Assembly: GCA_902167985.1 (NCBI GenBank)
Contig: CABHNZ010000001.1
Location: 496,001-560,000, forward strand
Direction of reading: 5' to 3'
From: Shinella sp. UYSO24
GTDB lineage: Bacteria; Pseudomonadota; Alphaproteobacteria; Rhizobiales; Rhizobiaceae
DNA length: 64,000 nucleotides
A model generated the notes under the pieces. It was not told where the DNA came from and searched no databases. It saw only the letters and a program-made list of their open reading frames with translations. Below, piece after piece: positions 46,350 through 58,396 of this stretch. The position numbers were made by a program, and so were the translations under genes. The stretch's first letter is position 1, and each line of letters begins with the position of its first letter.

Positions 46350-48997
46350 ATGCGTACAGACACGGGCCAGATCGTTCATCTGGCAGATTACCGCCCAACC
46401 GATTTCGTTCTGGAACGTGTCGACTTAACTTTCGAGCTCGATCCGACCAATACGAAGGTTGAGGCACGGTTGATCTTCCATCGTCGCGAAGGCGTCGATC
46501 CCGCGCTGCCGCTGGTGCTTGACGGTGACGAGCTGTCGCTTTCGGGCCTGCTGCTCGATCAGAACGCCGTGCCGGCCGATCAGTATGACGCGGCCGCCGA
46601 CCAGCTTGTCGTGCGCGGCCTACCGGCCGAGACGCCGTTCGAGCTGACCATCACCACCTATATCAACCCGGAAGCCAATACGCAGCTGATGGGTCTCTAC
46701 CGTACCAACGGCATCTATTGCACGCAGTGCGAGGCCGAAGGCTTCCGCCGCATCACCTATTTCCCGGACCGTCCGGATGTTCTGGCGCCCTATACGATCA
46801 CCATTATCGGTGACAAGGCGGCCAATCCGGTCATGCTGTCCAACGGCAATTTCCTCGGTGGTGCAGGCTATGACGAAGGCCGTGCCTTTGCAGCATGGTT
46901 CGATCCGCATCCGAAGCCGAGCTATCTGTTTGCGCTCGTTGCCGGCGATCTCGGCGTCATCGAAGATACGTTCGAGACGATGTCGGGCCGCGAAGTGACG
47001 CTGAAGATCTATGTCGAGCACGGCAAGGAAAAGCGCGCCGCCTACGCCATGGATGCGCTGAAGCGCTCGATGAAATGGGATGAGGAGCGGTTCGGCCGCG
47101 AATACGATCTCAACATCTTCCAGATCGTCGCCGTTTCCGACTTCAACATGGGGGCGATGGAGAACAAGGGTCTCAACGTCTTCAACGACAAGTTCGTGCT
47201 GGCCGACCCGGAAACCGCGACCGACCAGGATTACGCGAATATCGAGGCGATCATCGCCCACGAATATTTCCATAACTGGACCGGCAACCGCATCACCTGC
47301 CGCGACTGGTTCCAGCTGTGCCTCAAGGAAGGTCTGACCGTCTATCGCGATCACGAGTTTTCCGCCGACATGCGCTCGCGCGCCGTCAAGCGGATTGCCG
47401 AAGTGCGCCGCCTGAAGTCGGAGCAGTTCCCCGAGGATGCCGGCCCGCTGGCGCATCCGGTGCGCCCGACCGTCTATCGCGAGATCAACAACTTCTACAC
47501 GACGACGGTCTACGAGAAGGGTTCCGAAGTCACCCGGATGATCGCGACGCTGCTTGGCGCCGACGATTTCCGCAAGGGCATGGATCTCTATTTCGAGCGC
47601 ATGACGGACAGGCCGTCACGGTGGAAGACTATGTGAAATGCTTCGAGGATGCGGCCGGCCGCGACCTTGCGCAGTTCTCGCTCTGGTATCATCAGGCGGG
47701 CACGCCGCTGGTCACGGCTTCGGCCGAGTATGACGCGGCAGCCGCCACGCTGACGCTGTCTTTGGAACAGATGGTACCGGCCACGCCCGGCCAGCCGGAC
47801 AAGGTGCCGATGCACATTCCGCTGTCCTTCGCGCTGATCTCGGATAACGGATCGGAAGCGCAGGCTTCCTCCGTCACCGGCGGCGACGTGACCGGCGATG
47901 TGCTGCATCTGACCGAGCGCAGCCAGACCTTCGTGTTTTCCGGCATTGCCTCACGTCCGGTCGTTTCGCTCAACCGGTCCTTCTCGGCGCCGATCAACCT
48001 CGCCTTCCACCAGTCGCCGGCGGATCTCGCCCATATCGCCCGTCATGACAGCGATCTCTTTGCCCGCTGGCAGGCGCTCAACGATCTGGCGCTGCCGAAC
48101 CTCATCCAGGCTGCGAAAAATGCGGCTTCCGGCGAAACGATCACCTGCGATCCGGCGCTGATTGCCGCGCTGCTCGAAGCCGCAGCCGACGAAAGCCTTG
48201 AGCCCGCCTTCCGGGCCGAAGTGCTGAACCTGCCGAGCGAAGCCGATATCGGCCGCGAAATGGGCAAGGACATCCAGCCGGATGCCATCCATGCGGGCCG
48301 CAAGGCAATCCTGACGATGATCGCGGAAGCCGGCGAAGCGACATTCCTGTCGCTTGCGGGCGCGATGAAGATCGACGGCGAGTACCAACCGGATTCAGCC
48401 AGCGCCGGCAAGCGCTCGTTGCGCAACAGCGCGCTGTCCTACCTGACCTATGCGGAAAACAGCCCGTCGCGTGCGGCCGAAGCCTTCGGGACGGCTGACA
48501 ACATGACGGATCTGGCGCAGGCGCTGACGCTGCTTGCCCACCGTTTCCCCGATGCTTCGGAAACGACGGCGGCGCTTGCGAGCTTCCTCACGCGCTTCGA
48601 CGGCAATCCGCTTGTTCTCGACAAGTGGTTCACCATTCAGGCGACGATCCCCGGCGAGGCGGCGCTGGAACGGGTGAAGGCGCTGATGGACAATCCGCGC
48701 TTCACGGCATCGAACCCGAACCGGGTGCGCTCGCTCGTCGGCGCCTTTGCCTTCTTCAATGCCACGGGCTTCAACCGGGCGGATGGCGCGGGCTACCGGT
48801 TCCTCGCCGAGCAGATCCTTGCGATCGATCCGAAGAACCCGCAGCTTGCCGCGCGCATCCTCACCTCGATGCGCTCCTGGCGCTCGCTGGAGCCGGTTCG
48901 CGCCGACCACGCGCATGCCGCCCTGATGACGATCGAACGCGCCGGCGGCCTTTCGACCGACGTGCGCGATATCGTCGAGCGCATGCTCAAGGGATAA
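46350..48997 (+). CDS. pepN: Aminopeptidase N, M1 family (one frame break)
   Basis: Restored length is about 882 residues, matching bacterial PepN. Cytoplasmic zinc metallopeptidase that trims N-terminal residues from peptides. Substrate motif MGAMENKGLNVFND (the GAMEN box), zinc site IIAHEYFHNWTGNRITCRDWF with the third ligand downstream, and YYTTVYEKGSEV-like TTTVYEKGSEVTRM. The frame breaks near 47611, and adding one C (GAGCGCATG to GAGCGCCATG) restores FERHDGQAVTVEDYV. The ATG follows AGGAAGAGCC. A convergent hairpin follows. Confidence 0.96.
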
Positions 48998-49010
48998 GCC
49001 AGACAAAAGC

Positions 49011-49040
49011 CATCCGGCGGTCCTTCGGGGCTGCCGGATG
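49011..49040. terminator. Hairpin between pepN and the TetR gene
   Basis: CATCCGGC and GCCGGATG, an 8-bp stem with a long loop, in the gap between convergent genes. A short T-rich tract (CCTTTCTTC) follows on the plus strand. Confidence 0.5.
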
Positions 49041-49060
49041 CATCCTTTCTTCGCCTGTCA

Positions 49061-49684
49061 TCAGGCCTGTTCGACGGCCGCCTGCTTCTGCGACACTTGT
49101 GGCACCGGCAGCACCGGCGCTGTAGCGCTTCCCCTCACCGCCTCATAGCGCTTCAGCAGCATCCGGCAATAATCCGGCCCGACCTCCTGATCCTGAAACA
49201 GGATATGGTAGACGATCGGTGCGACGACCATGTCCACCGCGCAGGCGATATCGAGCGGCGGCTCGCCTCGGGCAATGGCCCGGGCGCTCAGAATTTCCAG
49301 ATTGCAATAGGTGAACTGGCAGCACTTGTAGGAGGCGCTGTCGGCTGCGCCCGACAATACGTCGAGAAGCATCTGCCGGCCGACCTTGGACGACATTTCC
49401 TCGGCATATTGCAGAATATAGGCTTCGAGATCGGAGGCCAGCGAACCGGTATCGTCCGGCTCGGTTGCCGGGCGCATGTGGGCGATCGCGACATCGGCCA
49501 GCACATCCGACAGATCGCCCCAGCGACGATAGATGGTCGAGGGCGGAACACCAGCCTCCTCGGCGATCATCGGCACGGTCAGCGCGCTGCGATCCTTCTT
49601 CGACAGGAGATGATTGACGGCCCGGTGCACTTCGGCCTGGATCCGCGCGCTGCGGCCACCCTGCCGGATCATTTCCCTTGCCAT
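49061..49684 (-). CDS. TetR-family repressor
   Basis: A 207-residue regulator. The N-terminal helix-turn-helix is ALTVPMIAEEAGVPPSTIYRRW, and a C-terminal ligand domain has DMVVAPIVYHILFQDQEVG. The start at 49684 (MAREMIRQGG) is chosen over the open frame to 49813 because GGAG lies 7 bases before it and the HTH then falls at the usual distance. It is divergent from an MFS exporter, and two 23-bp near-palindromes lie between them, so it very likely represses the exporter until a ligand binds. Confidence 0.88.
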   Translation of the reverse strand: MAREMIRQGGRSARIQAEVHRAVNHLLSKKDRSALTVPMIAEEAGVPPSTIYRRWGDLSDVLADVAIAHMRPATEPDDTGSLASDLEAYILQYAEEMSSKVGRQMLLDVLSGAADSASYKCCQFTYCNLEILSARAIARGEPPLDIACAVDMVVAPIVYHILFQDQEVGPDYCRMLLKRYEAVRGSATAPVLPVPQVSQKQAAVEQA

Positions 49685-49816
49685 CGTCCTGCTCCAAAAT
49701 CCTCTGCTACCGGCCATTCCGCGTCCGGATGACGCAGACGGGCCGGTTAAGCCTTTGAACATATGTGCCATGCCTTGCGAAAACCAATTGCGATCTTCGA
49801 CGCGGCGGCGCATGCC

Positions 49817-49839
49817 TTAACGCAAATATATTGCATTAA
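49817..49839. promoter_or_regulatory. TetR operator candidate 1
   Basis: A 23-bp imperfect palindrome with arms TTAACGCAA and TTGCATTAA (8 of 9 positions match). It lies between the divergent TetR and MFS genes. Both ends match the second site at 49863. Confidence 0.68.
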
Positions 49840-49862
49840 TCGGCGATCGCAACTATATCGTC

Positions 49863-49885
49863 TTAACGCTCAATCTTTGCATTAA
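49863..49885. promoter_or_regulatory. TetR operator candidate 2
   Basis: A 23-bp site, TTAACGC at one end and TTTGCATTAA at the other, exactly 46 bases from site 1. It ends 11 bases before the MFS start codon, so a bound protein would block transcription or early elongation. Confidence 0.68.
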
Positions 49886-49896
49886 GGCTTTTCGCC

Positions 49897-51095
49897 ATGA
49901 CACAAGCCGTCACCGAACCGCAATCGTCCAGTCGCATGACCCTGTTCAGCTTTGCCGGGGCCGTGACGATTTCGGCGTCGAGCAGCGCGCCGACGCCGCT
50001 CTATCATCTCTACCAGCAGGATTTTCATCTCTCGGCCGCGATGATCACGATGATCTTCGGCGCCTATGCGTTTGCGCTTCTTGCAGCGCTTCTGACCTTC
50101 GGCGCGCTGTCCGACTATCTCGGCCGACGACCGCTGATCCTTCTGGCGCTTCTCTTCAATGCCGCGTCTCTCGTCATATTCCTTGTGGCGTCGTCGGGCG
50201 ACATGCTGATTGCGGCACGCATCGTTCAGGGATTTGCGACCGGCATCGCCTTCCCGACCTTCGGAGCGACCATTCTCGACACGGATCGCAATCGCGGGCC
50301 GGTGCTTAACAGCATCACCGCCTTTCTGGGGCTCACGATCGGCTCGCTTGCAGCGGGCATTCTCGTCAGCTATGCGCCGCTGCCGCTGCACCTGATCTAT
50401 GCGGTCCTGCTGGCCGTGACGCTGATCGGCGTTCTGGCGCTGGCCGCCATGCCGGAAACGGTTTCGCCGCGGCCCGGCGCGCTTGCCGCCATGCGGCCGC
50501 GTCTGGCGGTGCCGCGCCATGCGCTGCCGACGCTTCTCAAGGTGACGCCGGTCAATGTGGCCGCATGGTCGCTCGGCGGCTTCTACCTGTCGCTGATGCC
50601 GTCGCTCGTCACCGTCGCAACGGGCATCACCTCGCCGCTGGTCGGTGCCGCCGTCGTGGCAACGCTGATGCTGAGTGCGACCATCTCGGCCGTATTTTCG
50701 CGCAGCGTCGAACCACGGCTGGCCGTCTCGCGCGGTAGCCTGACGCTGGTGGCAGGTGTCGTCGTCACGCTTGTCGGTATCCGCGAGGAGCTGGTCGTGG
50801 CGCTGTTTGCCGGCACGGCGATTGCGGGCTTCGGCTTCGGCTCGATCTTCGGCAGCATTTTGCGGCTGCTCCTGCCGATGGCCGAAGCGCATCAGCGGGC
50901 AAGCCTGTTCTCGGCCTTCCTCGTCGAAAGCTATCTGCCTTTGCCATCCCCGCCATTCTCGCCGGCATGGCGGCTCCGCATATCGGACTTTCCGCGACCG
51001 CGCTGGTCTATGGCAGCGTCATCGTCGTCCTGACGCTGATTTCGCTCGCCGCGATGCGATCAGGCTTGACAGAAGCGCGCGCAGCCCTTCGCTAA
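49897..51095 (+). CDS. MFS exporter controlled by the divergent TetR gene (one frame break)
   Basis: Restored length is about 399 residues with twelve helices. LTFGALSDYLGRRPLILLALL carries the loop 2-3 signature, and AARIVQGFATGIAFPTFGA is helix 4. The frame breaks near 50938, and adding one G (CTGCCTTTGCC to CTGGCCTTTGCC) restores SYLAFAIPAILAGMAAPHIG and a normal final helix, with stop at 51093-51095. Drug or metabolite efflux is likely. The ligand of the paired TetR protein probably equals or resembles the substrate. Confidence 0.87.
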
Positions 51096-51190
51096 ATCGC
51101 TGCTGCTTCGCCCGGAAATCCGCCGGGCGAAGCGCGTATTCCCGAAATGAATCAAATCGTTAAATTTATTACCAATCCTCTGGACACGAA

Positions 51191-51218
51191 GAATCACTAA
51201 TGATTCATTAGTAGATTC
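51191..51218. promoter_or_regulatory. 28-nt palindrome upstream of the PAS histidine kinase
   Basis: GAATC-ACTAATGA-T-TCATTAGT-A-GATTC: a perfect 8-bp core palindrome flanked by 5-bp arms. It lies 39 bases before the kinase start and has no T run, so an operator is more likely than a terminator. Confidence 0.55.
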
Positions 51219-51256
51219 GAGCGGGGCGGCGCATCGAATCATCACGAGGGGATACG

Positions 51257-53639
51257 ATGACGATCATTTCGGACGTGCAGCGGGAAACCGCGGCCGGCGC
51301 TCGGCTGCGCGTAAGATTTCCGGGGCTCGACAGCCTGAAGCGGGCCTTTAAAGGTTCCGCGCCGGCAAGCCGGCTGCATGCCTCCGAACGCGATCTGTCC
51401 ATCCGTCCCATCGCACGCCAGCTGCCGCGGGCTGAAACCGTGCTGAAACCGTTCCATTCCCCTTCTGATCGTCGCCTTTCTCGCTGTCGTCGCGACGTCG
51501 CGCATCATCGGCATTTCCGGCGAACATGACCGCATGGAAGAGAGCGCCCGGCAGGCTACGGCGCTGATGGCAGCCACGGCGAGTGCCGCCTTCTCCGGTC
51601 AGGACGCGCTGTTCACCTCGCCGGACCGCAATGCGGCACAGAACCGTCTGTCGCTCTTCCTGCCGCAGGAGCAGCTGGCGGAAGGCACGTTCGTGCTTCT
51701 CGTCGATGCGTCCGGCCGGGTCTTCGGCGGCTCCAATGCGGCGGCTCCGTATATCGGTCAGCGGCTTGCGACGCTCCTGCCGGAAGTCAGCACCGTGCGC
51801 TCGATCGACGGACGCAGCGGCCTGATCGAAACCTATCTCGGCGATATCCGCCACTACGCCATCATCGAGCCCGTCGGGTCCGATGGCGCATTGATCGTCT
51901 CGGCCCATTCGATGGATGCCGTCAACCGCTTCGTGCGCAACGAAGTGTCGCTCGACGTGACGATCTTCGCCGGGATTTCGGCCATTCTGCTGGTCATTCT
52001 CTACGCCTATTACATTCAGGTGAAGCGCGCCCGCGATGCGGACGATATTTTCGTGCAGTCGAACCTGCGCATCGAGACTGCGCTGTCGCGCGGACGCTGC
52101 GGTCTCTGGGATTTCGACGTCGACAGCCGCCGGCTGTTCTGGTCCGGCTCGATGTATGAAATGCTCGGCCTGCCGCCCGTCGGCAACGTGATTTCCTATG
52201 CGGATGCGGCGCGGATGATGCACCCGGCCGATGGCAACCTTTATGCGCTTGCCCGCGCCATCAGCCGCGGCAATGCCAAGCAGGTCGACCAGGTGTTTCG
52301 GATGCGCCATGCGTCCGGCCATTATGTCTGGATGCGCGCCCGCGCCCAGGTGGTGCAGATGGCCAACGGCCGCACGCATGTGATCGGCATCGCCATGGAC
52401 GTGACCGAACAGCACCGGCTGGCACAGCGTTACGCCGAGGCCGACCAGCGGCTGGCGGACGCGATCGAATGCACGTCGGAAGCCTTCGTGCTGTGGGACA
52501 AGAATGATCGTCTGGTGATGTGCAACACCCATTTCCAGCAGGCTTACGGACTGCCGGACAATGTGCTGGTACCGGGCACGGAACGTTTTGCGGTTCTTGC
52601 CACTTCGGCGCGGCCGGTGATCGAGCGTCGCATTGCCGATCCCGATGCAGCGGTTTCTCGCGCACCACGGAAGTGCAGCTTGCCGACGAGCGCTGGCTGC
52701 AGATCAACGAGCGCCGCACCCGCGATGGCGGTACGGTCTCGGTCGGCACCGATATCACCCTTCTCAAGCGCCAGCAGGAGCGCTGCGCGACGGCGAACGC
52801 CGCTGATGGCGACGATCGGCGACCTTTCTGCCTCGCAGATCACGCTCGAAAAGCAGAAGGAAGCGCTCTCCGTCGCCAATGCCAATTATCAGGTGGAGAA
52901 GGAGCGCGCGCAGGCGGCAAACAAGGCGAAATCGGAATTCCTCGCCAATATGAGCCACGAGCTTCGCACGCCGCTCAACGCCATCCTCGGCTTCTCGGAA
53001 ATCCTCGTCAACGGCATGTTCGGGCCGCTCGGCTCTTCGAAATACAGCGAATATGCCAAGGATATCCACGATAGCGGCCAGCATCTGCTTGCCGTCATCA
53101 CCGACATTCTCGACATGTCGAAGATCGAAGCCGGGCATATGCGCATCCAGAGCGAGCCGGTCGATCTGATGCCGCTGATCGAGGAAAGCCTGCGCCTCAC
53201 ATCGATTGCAGCGCAGGACAAGCAGATCTCCATCCACCAGCGGCTTGCCGACAATCTCGATATGGTCGGCGATCGCCGCGCGCTGAAGCAGGTCATGCTC
53301 AACATCCTCTCCAACGCGGTGAAATTCACCAATGCGGGCGGCAATATCGAGCTTCGCGCCAAGAAGGTGGTAACGGGCGTGATCGTGACGATCGCCGATA
53401 CCGGCATCGGAATTCCGCGCGACATGCTGTCGAAGATCGGCCAGCCGTTCGAACAGGTGCAGAGCCAGTATGCCAAGAGCAAGGGCGGTTCAGGCCTTGG
53501 CCTTGCGATTTCCCGCTCGCTCGTCGGCCTGCATGGCGGCACGATGCGGATCCGCTCCAAGGCGGGCGAAGGCACGATCGTCTCGCTGCATATTCCCGAC
53601 CGGCCGTTGCCCTTCGTGCGCAGACGCGTCGCGGCGTAA
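51257..53639 (+). CDS. PAS-containing sensor histidine kinase (about five frame breaks)
   Basis: Restored length is about 795 residues. A short cytoplasmic lead is followed by TM1 (IPLLIVAFLAVVATS), a periplasmic domain, TM2 (VTIFAGISAILLVILYAYYI), a PAS domain (LWDFDVDSRRLFWSGSMYE), and a second PAS-like segment (WDKNDRLVMCNTHFQQAYG). A long helix leads to HisKA with NMSHELRTPLNAILGFSEIL and to HATPase with NILSNAVKFTNAGG, DTGIGI and GGSGLGLAISRSL. This arrangement recalls PleC/DivJ-type kinases. Breaks lie near 51460 (two bases missing), 52652, 52776 and 52800; the last two both read CGCTG for CGCCTG. No response regulator is adjacent. Confidence 0.87.
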
Positions 53640-53642
53640 CGA

Positions 53643-56626
53643 TCAGCCCCGCTTTTCGGAGTGTCCGGCCGGACTGCCCGCAGGAAGACGGCCCTCACCT
53701 CTTCCGACAGACGCCGGATCTCGCCCTCTAGCGTGCCGAGATCCGGGCAATCGCCTGCCCGGCAGAGCCGCTCGATGAGACCAGCCGGCGTATTTTCCGG
53801 CTCGAAGGCGCCTTCGACGCAGAGCCGCATGATCTGCGACAGTTCGGTGAAGAGTTTGAGCGCCGCCTGCAGCCTGTCGAGATCGTCTGGCGTCAGAAGA
53901 GCGGCCCCAAGCCGTTGCAGGGCTTCCGCCGTATCGACGCCCTCTGTATCGACATCAAAGCCGCGCGCCGGGGCGATGAGGCGCAGATATTGCGCGACGA
54001 ATTCTATATCGACGAGCCCGCCGGGGATGAGCTTGAAATCCCAGCGGTCCTTCGGCGGCTTTTCCCTCTCGATCAGCATCCGCATCTCGGCGACATCGGC
54101 GGCGATTTTTTGCTCGTCCGGGCAATCGGCAAGGATGGCGGCAATGACGCTCCGGCTTCGCTGACAAGGGTCTTCTCGCCGCAGACGAGCCGCGCGCGCG
54201 TGAGCGCCATATGCTCCCAGGTCCAGGCTTCCTCGGCCTGATATTTGGCGAAGGCATTGATGCGGGTGGCGACCGGGCCCTTGTTGCCGGAGGGGCGAAG
54301 CCGCATGTCGACCTCGAAGACGACGCCTTCGGCGGTCGGCGCCGCAAGCGCTGCGATCAGCCGCTGGGTGAACCTCGTGAAATAGCGCTGCGCATCGAGC
54401 GGCTTGGCACCGTCGCTTTCGGCCGCTGCGTCGTCATAGTCGTAGAGAAGGATGAGATCGACATCGGAGGCGGCGGTCAGTTCGAAACTGCCGAGCTTGC
54501 CCATGCCCATGATCGCCACGCGCCCGCCGGGATAGTGCCCGTGTGCCGCCTCGATCTCGTCGGTGACGGCCGCAAGCGCCGTCTCGACGAGGATATCGGC
54601 GAGATCGGTAAAGGCACGGCCGGCCTCGCGGCCGGTGATTGCGCCGCTCAACAGACGGATGCCGATCAGGAAGCGCTGCTCGGCGGCAAAGATGCGCAGG
54701 CGGTCGAGGATTTCCTCGTAAGCCTGATGGCCCGTCAGGAAGGTGTTGAGCCGCGCTTTCAGAAGGGCCGCACCCGGCAGTTCGGAGAGAAGGCCGGGAT
54801 CGAGCATGCCGTCGAAGACATGCGGACGGGCGGCGATGATATCGGCCAGCCGTGGCGCGGAGGCCATGACCATGACGATCATCGACAGCAGCGCCGGATT
54901 GCTGCCGATCAGCGAGAAGAGCTGGATGCCGGCGGGAAGGCCTTTGAGGAAACTGTCGAAGCGCAAGAGCGCCTCGTCGGCGCGCCTGCTCTCGCCGAAG
55001 GCGGTGAGAAGGCTCGGCATCATTTCCGTCAGCCGCTCGCGCGCTTCGGCAGACTGGGTGGCGCGGTAGCGGCCGGAATGCCAGGTGCGGATGACGCGTG
55101 CCATATCGGCTGGACGCTCGAAGCCCATGGCGGACAGCGTCTTCAACGTATCGGGATCATCGCCCTTGCCGGTGAAGACGAGATTGCCTTCGGCGGACGA
55201 CAGCCGCTCCTCCTGTTCGAAAAGCCGCGCATAGCGACGCTCGACGATCCGCATGACCTTTTCGAGCCGTGTGGAGAAGGCGGCCGTATCGGCAAAGCCG
55301 AGCATCAGGGCGATGCGCTTCAACTCTGCCTCAGTGGTCGGCAGGCGGTGGGTCTGTTCGTCGCGCACCATCTGGATGCGATGTTCGACATCGCGCAGGA
55401 ACCAGTAGCCGGTCGTCAGTTCGGTGGCGATTTCGGGGATGAGCCAGCCGGCGCCGCTCAGCGCTGCCAGCGCCTCGTCTGTGCGCCGGGCTCTGAGCGC
55501 CGGCATGCGGCCGCCGGCGATCAACTGCTGGGTCTGGGCAAAGAACTCGATCTCGCGAATGCCGCCGCGGCCGAGCTTGACGTCATGGCCCTTGACCGCA
55601 ATCGAGCCGTGGCCCTTGTGGACATGGATCTGCCGCTTGATCGAATGGATATCGGCAATTGCCGCGTAATCGAGATATTTGCGGAAGACGAAGGGGGTGA
55701 GCAGGCGCAGGAAATTTTCGCCCGCAGCCAGATCGCCGGCGACCGGCCGCGCCTTGATGAAGGCCGCGCGCTCCCAGTTCTGGCCCCTGCCCTCGTAATA
55801 GATGAGCGCCGCATCGAGCGAGACGGCCAGCGGCGTCGAGCCGGGATCGGGCCTCAGCCGCAAGTCCGTGCGAAACACATAGCCGTCGGCGGTACGCTCC
55901 TGAAGGATACGCACCAGCCGTCGCATCATCCGGCCGAAGGTTTCCGACGCGTCGAGCGGATCGGGCAGGATGCCGGCGTCCGGATCGAAGAAGACGACGA
56001 TATCGATATCGGAGGAGTAATTCAGCTCGAAGCCGCCGAGCTTGCCCATGCCGAGTACGATGAGGCCGGAGCCAATGCCCGGATTGTTCCGATCGGCCAA
56101 CACCACCTTGCCCGCCTCATGCCGGCCAGAAGCAGATGATCGATGGCGCAAGCGGCGCAGGCATCGGCAAAGCGGCTGAGCCAGAGAGTGGCGTCTTTCG
56201 CCGAAAAGATGCGGGCGAGATCGGCCAGCGCCAGAATGAAGGCGAAATCGCGCTTGGCGCGGCGAAGCGCGGTCATCACCTCGTTTCGGACGGCGTGCGG
56301 CTCTCTTCCGCTGATGACGGTTTCCAGGCGTTGCGGGCCTCATCGATCAGGGCAGCAAGGCGCGTTTCGACGGGTTCGCGCAGCGCTGCCGAAACCAGCG
56401 ACGGTGCGAGCGTGGCGATGTCACGCAGGAAGGGCGACAGTGAAAAGGCTGCGGCGAGAAAGGCCTTCAGTGCAGGCCTTTCAGCGAATTTTTCCGCGAC
56501 GGCCGGCTCGGCCTTGCAGATCTCCTTCAAAAGCGCGTTTGCCGCTTTCAATTCCGTCTGATTGAGAGGTGAAATCACCCCATCCGCCACAGTCTCCAGC
56601 AGCCTTGCCGTCTGCGTGTGATCCAT
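53643..56626 (-). CDS. glnE: Bifunctional glutamine synthetase adenylyltransferase/deadenylylase (about four frame breaks)
   Basis: Restored length is about 995 residues, normal for GlnE. It adds or removes AMP on glutamine synthetase in response to PII. Two nucleotidyltransferase halves are visible: VLGMGKLGGFELNYSSDIDIVVFFD and IMGMGKLGSFELTAASDVDLILLYD, both with Asp-x-Asp, plus KLGRGGIREIEFFAQ and LIPGGLVDIEFVAQYL at the ends of each half. Breaks lie near 56280, 56125, 54155 and 53690. The start at 56626 (MDHTQTARLL) and the stop at 53643 are the most consistent choices. The last break and the C-terminal 20 residues are tentative. It converges with the kinase, with three bases between stop codons. 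Confidence 0.93.
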
Positions 56627-56946
56627 CGCAGTCCTGCCCTCCCGAGCCCTTTGCCCTCTCACGAGGCTTTTGACCAGTTATATAGCGGAGAGGTGCAAAT
56701 GGGGATCTGAAATCTTTGCCTCTGCTCATTGCGTTTCGCGCAATGCGGTTGCTGTGACAGTCGGATGCGGCAATACAACTCCTGCGACATATTGACTATC
56801 AAGGGGCCAAGGGCGTTTAAGGGGCATCCGTCTTTACGAAGTCTTAGCGACTTCGCCATCCCCGCGCGCCGCCTTGTCCCGCCAGTGATTGGAGCCATTG
56901 CGATGGTACGATCCGGCGCGTTCTGAAAGATCCTCTGGGAGTGATT
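56627..56946. other. Divergent gap of 320 bases between glnE and gntP
   Basis: No gene supported. It should hold promoters for glnE (minus) and the GntP permease (plus). I see no convincing operator. Confidence 0.5.
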
Positions 56947-58325
56947 ATGAGTTCCTCTGATATCTGGCTTCTGGCCACCGCCATCGGCGGGGTCGTCTTT
57001 CTCGTGGCGCTGATCGTCTCGCGCATTCGCCTTCATCCGCTGATCGCGCTGATCGTCACCTCGATCGCCGTCGGCCTCGTCAACGGCATGCCGGTCGACA
57101 AGCTGGTCAAGTCGATCCAGGCCGGTGCAGGCGGCACGCTCGGCGCGGTCGGGCTTGTCGTGGCGCTCGGCGCCATGCTCGGCAAGATCCTTGCCGATGG
57201 CGGCGTGACGGAAGGCATTTCCGAAACGATCATCCGCCGCACCTCGACGCGCATGCTGCCCTGGGCAATGGCGGGTGCCGCCTTCATCATCGGCATTCCG
57301 ATGTTCTTCGAGGTCGGCCTCGTCGTGCTCCTGCCGTTGATCTTCTCGGTTGCACGCAAGCTCGACCAGACGGGCGCGATCAAGGGCTCGGCCTATGTCT
57401 ATGTCGGCGTGCCGGTGATTGCCGCACTCGCCTCCATGCATGGCATGGTGCCGCCGCATCCGGGTCCGCTGACGGCCATTGCCGCGCTGAAGACCTCGAT
57501 CGGCCCGACCATGCTTTACGGTTTCATCGCCGCCATTCCGGCGATCATCATCGGCGGCCCGATCTATGGCGCGATCATCACGCCGCGGCTGAAGGTGAAG
57601 CCGGATCAGGCGCTGATCGACCAGTTTTCCGCGGAAGCACCGTCGCCAACGTGCCCAGCCTCGGCACGAGCCTCATCACCGCCCTTCTGCCTGCCATCCT
57701 GATGCTGCTTCATGCGGTTGCCGAATTGCTGTTCGCCAAGGATGCGCTTGTCACCAAGATCACCAGCTTCGTCGGCGATCCGGCGATTGCCATGCTGATC
57801 GGCGTTCTCTTCGCGGCCTGGGTGCTGATCTATTCGAAGAAGGGCGATACCGAAGACCTGCGTTCGTCAATGTCGGCCAGCGTCAAGCCGATCGCAAACG
57901 TGCTGCTGATCATTGCCGGCGGCGGTGCCTTCCAGCATGTGCTGACGGATGCCAAGGTCGGCGATGCGATCATGCATCTGAGCCAGCAGTTCTCGCTCTC
58001 GCCGCTGATCCTCGGCTGGATCATCTCGATGCTGCTTTCGGTCTCCACCGGTTCGGCCACCGTCGGCATCGTCGGCGCGTCCGGCCTGCTTGCCCCGCTT
58101 GCCGGCAGTGCCGATGCGCTCAACGTGCCGCTTCTGGCGCTTTCGATCGGCTGTGGATCGCTCTTCTTCAACTATGCCAACCATGCGGGTTTCTGGCTGG
58201 TGAAGGAGAGCTTTGGCATGTCCATGGGCGAGGCAACCGCGACGATCTCCGTCATCCAGTCGATCGTCTCGGTGGTCGGCCTCGTGATGGTGCTGTTGAT
58301 GAACCTTGCACCGCCGCTGATGTGA
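56947..58325 (+). CDS. GntP-family gluconate/organic acid permease (one frame break)
   Basis: Restored length is about 459 residues. The family shows IRLHPLIALIVTSIAVGLVNG, GTLGAVGLVVALGAMLGKIL, RMLPWAMAGAAFIIGIPMFFEVG, ASMHGMVPPHPGPLTAIAAL and STGSATVGIVGASGLLAPL. About 12-14 membrane helices. Proton symport of gluconate, idonate or a related sugar acid is the family role. The frame breaks near 57639, and one G (GAAGCACC to GAAGGCACC) restores AEGTVANVPSLGTSL. The ATG at 56947 is set by GGGAG 5-9 bases upstream. No sugar acid catabolic genes are adjacent. Confidence 0.92.
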
Positions 58326-58396
58326 TTTCGGATGGGTTGGCTGAGGGGCCGATTGGCCGCCCCTCACTGCTGACAGCGGCCGCCCCCTTTCCTTCC

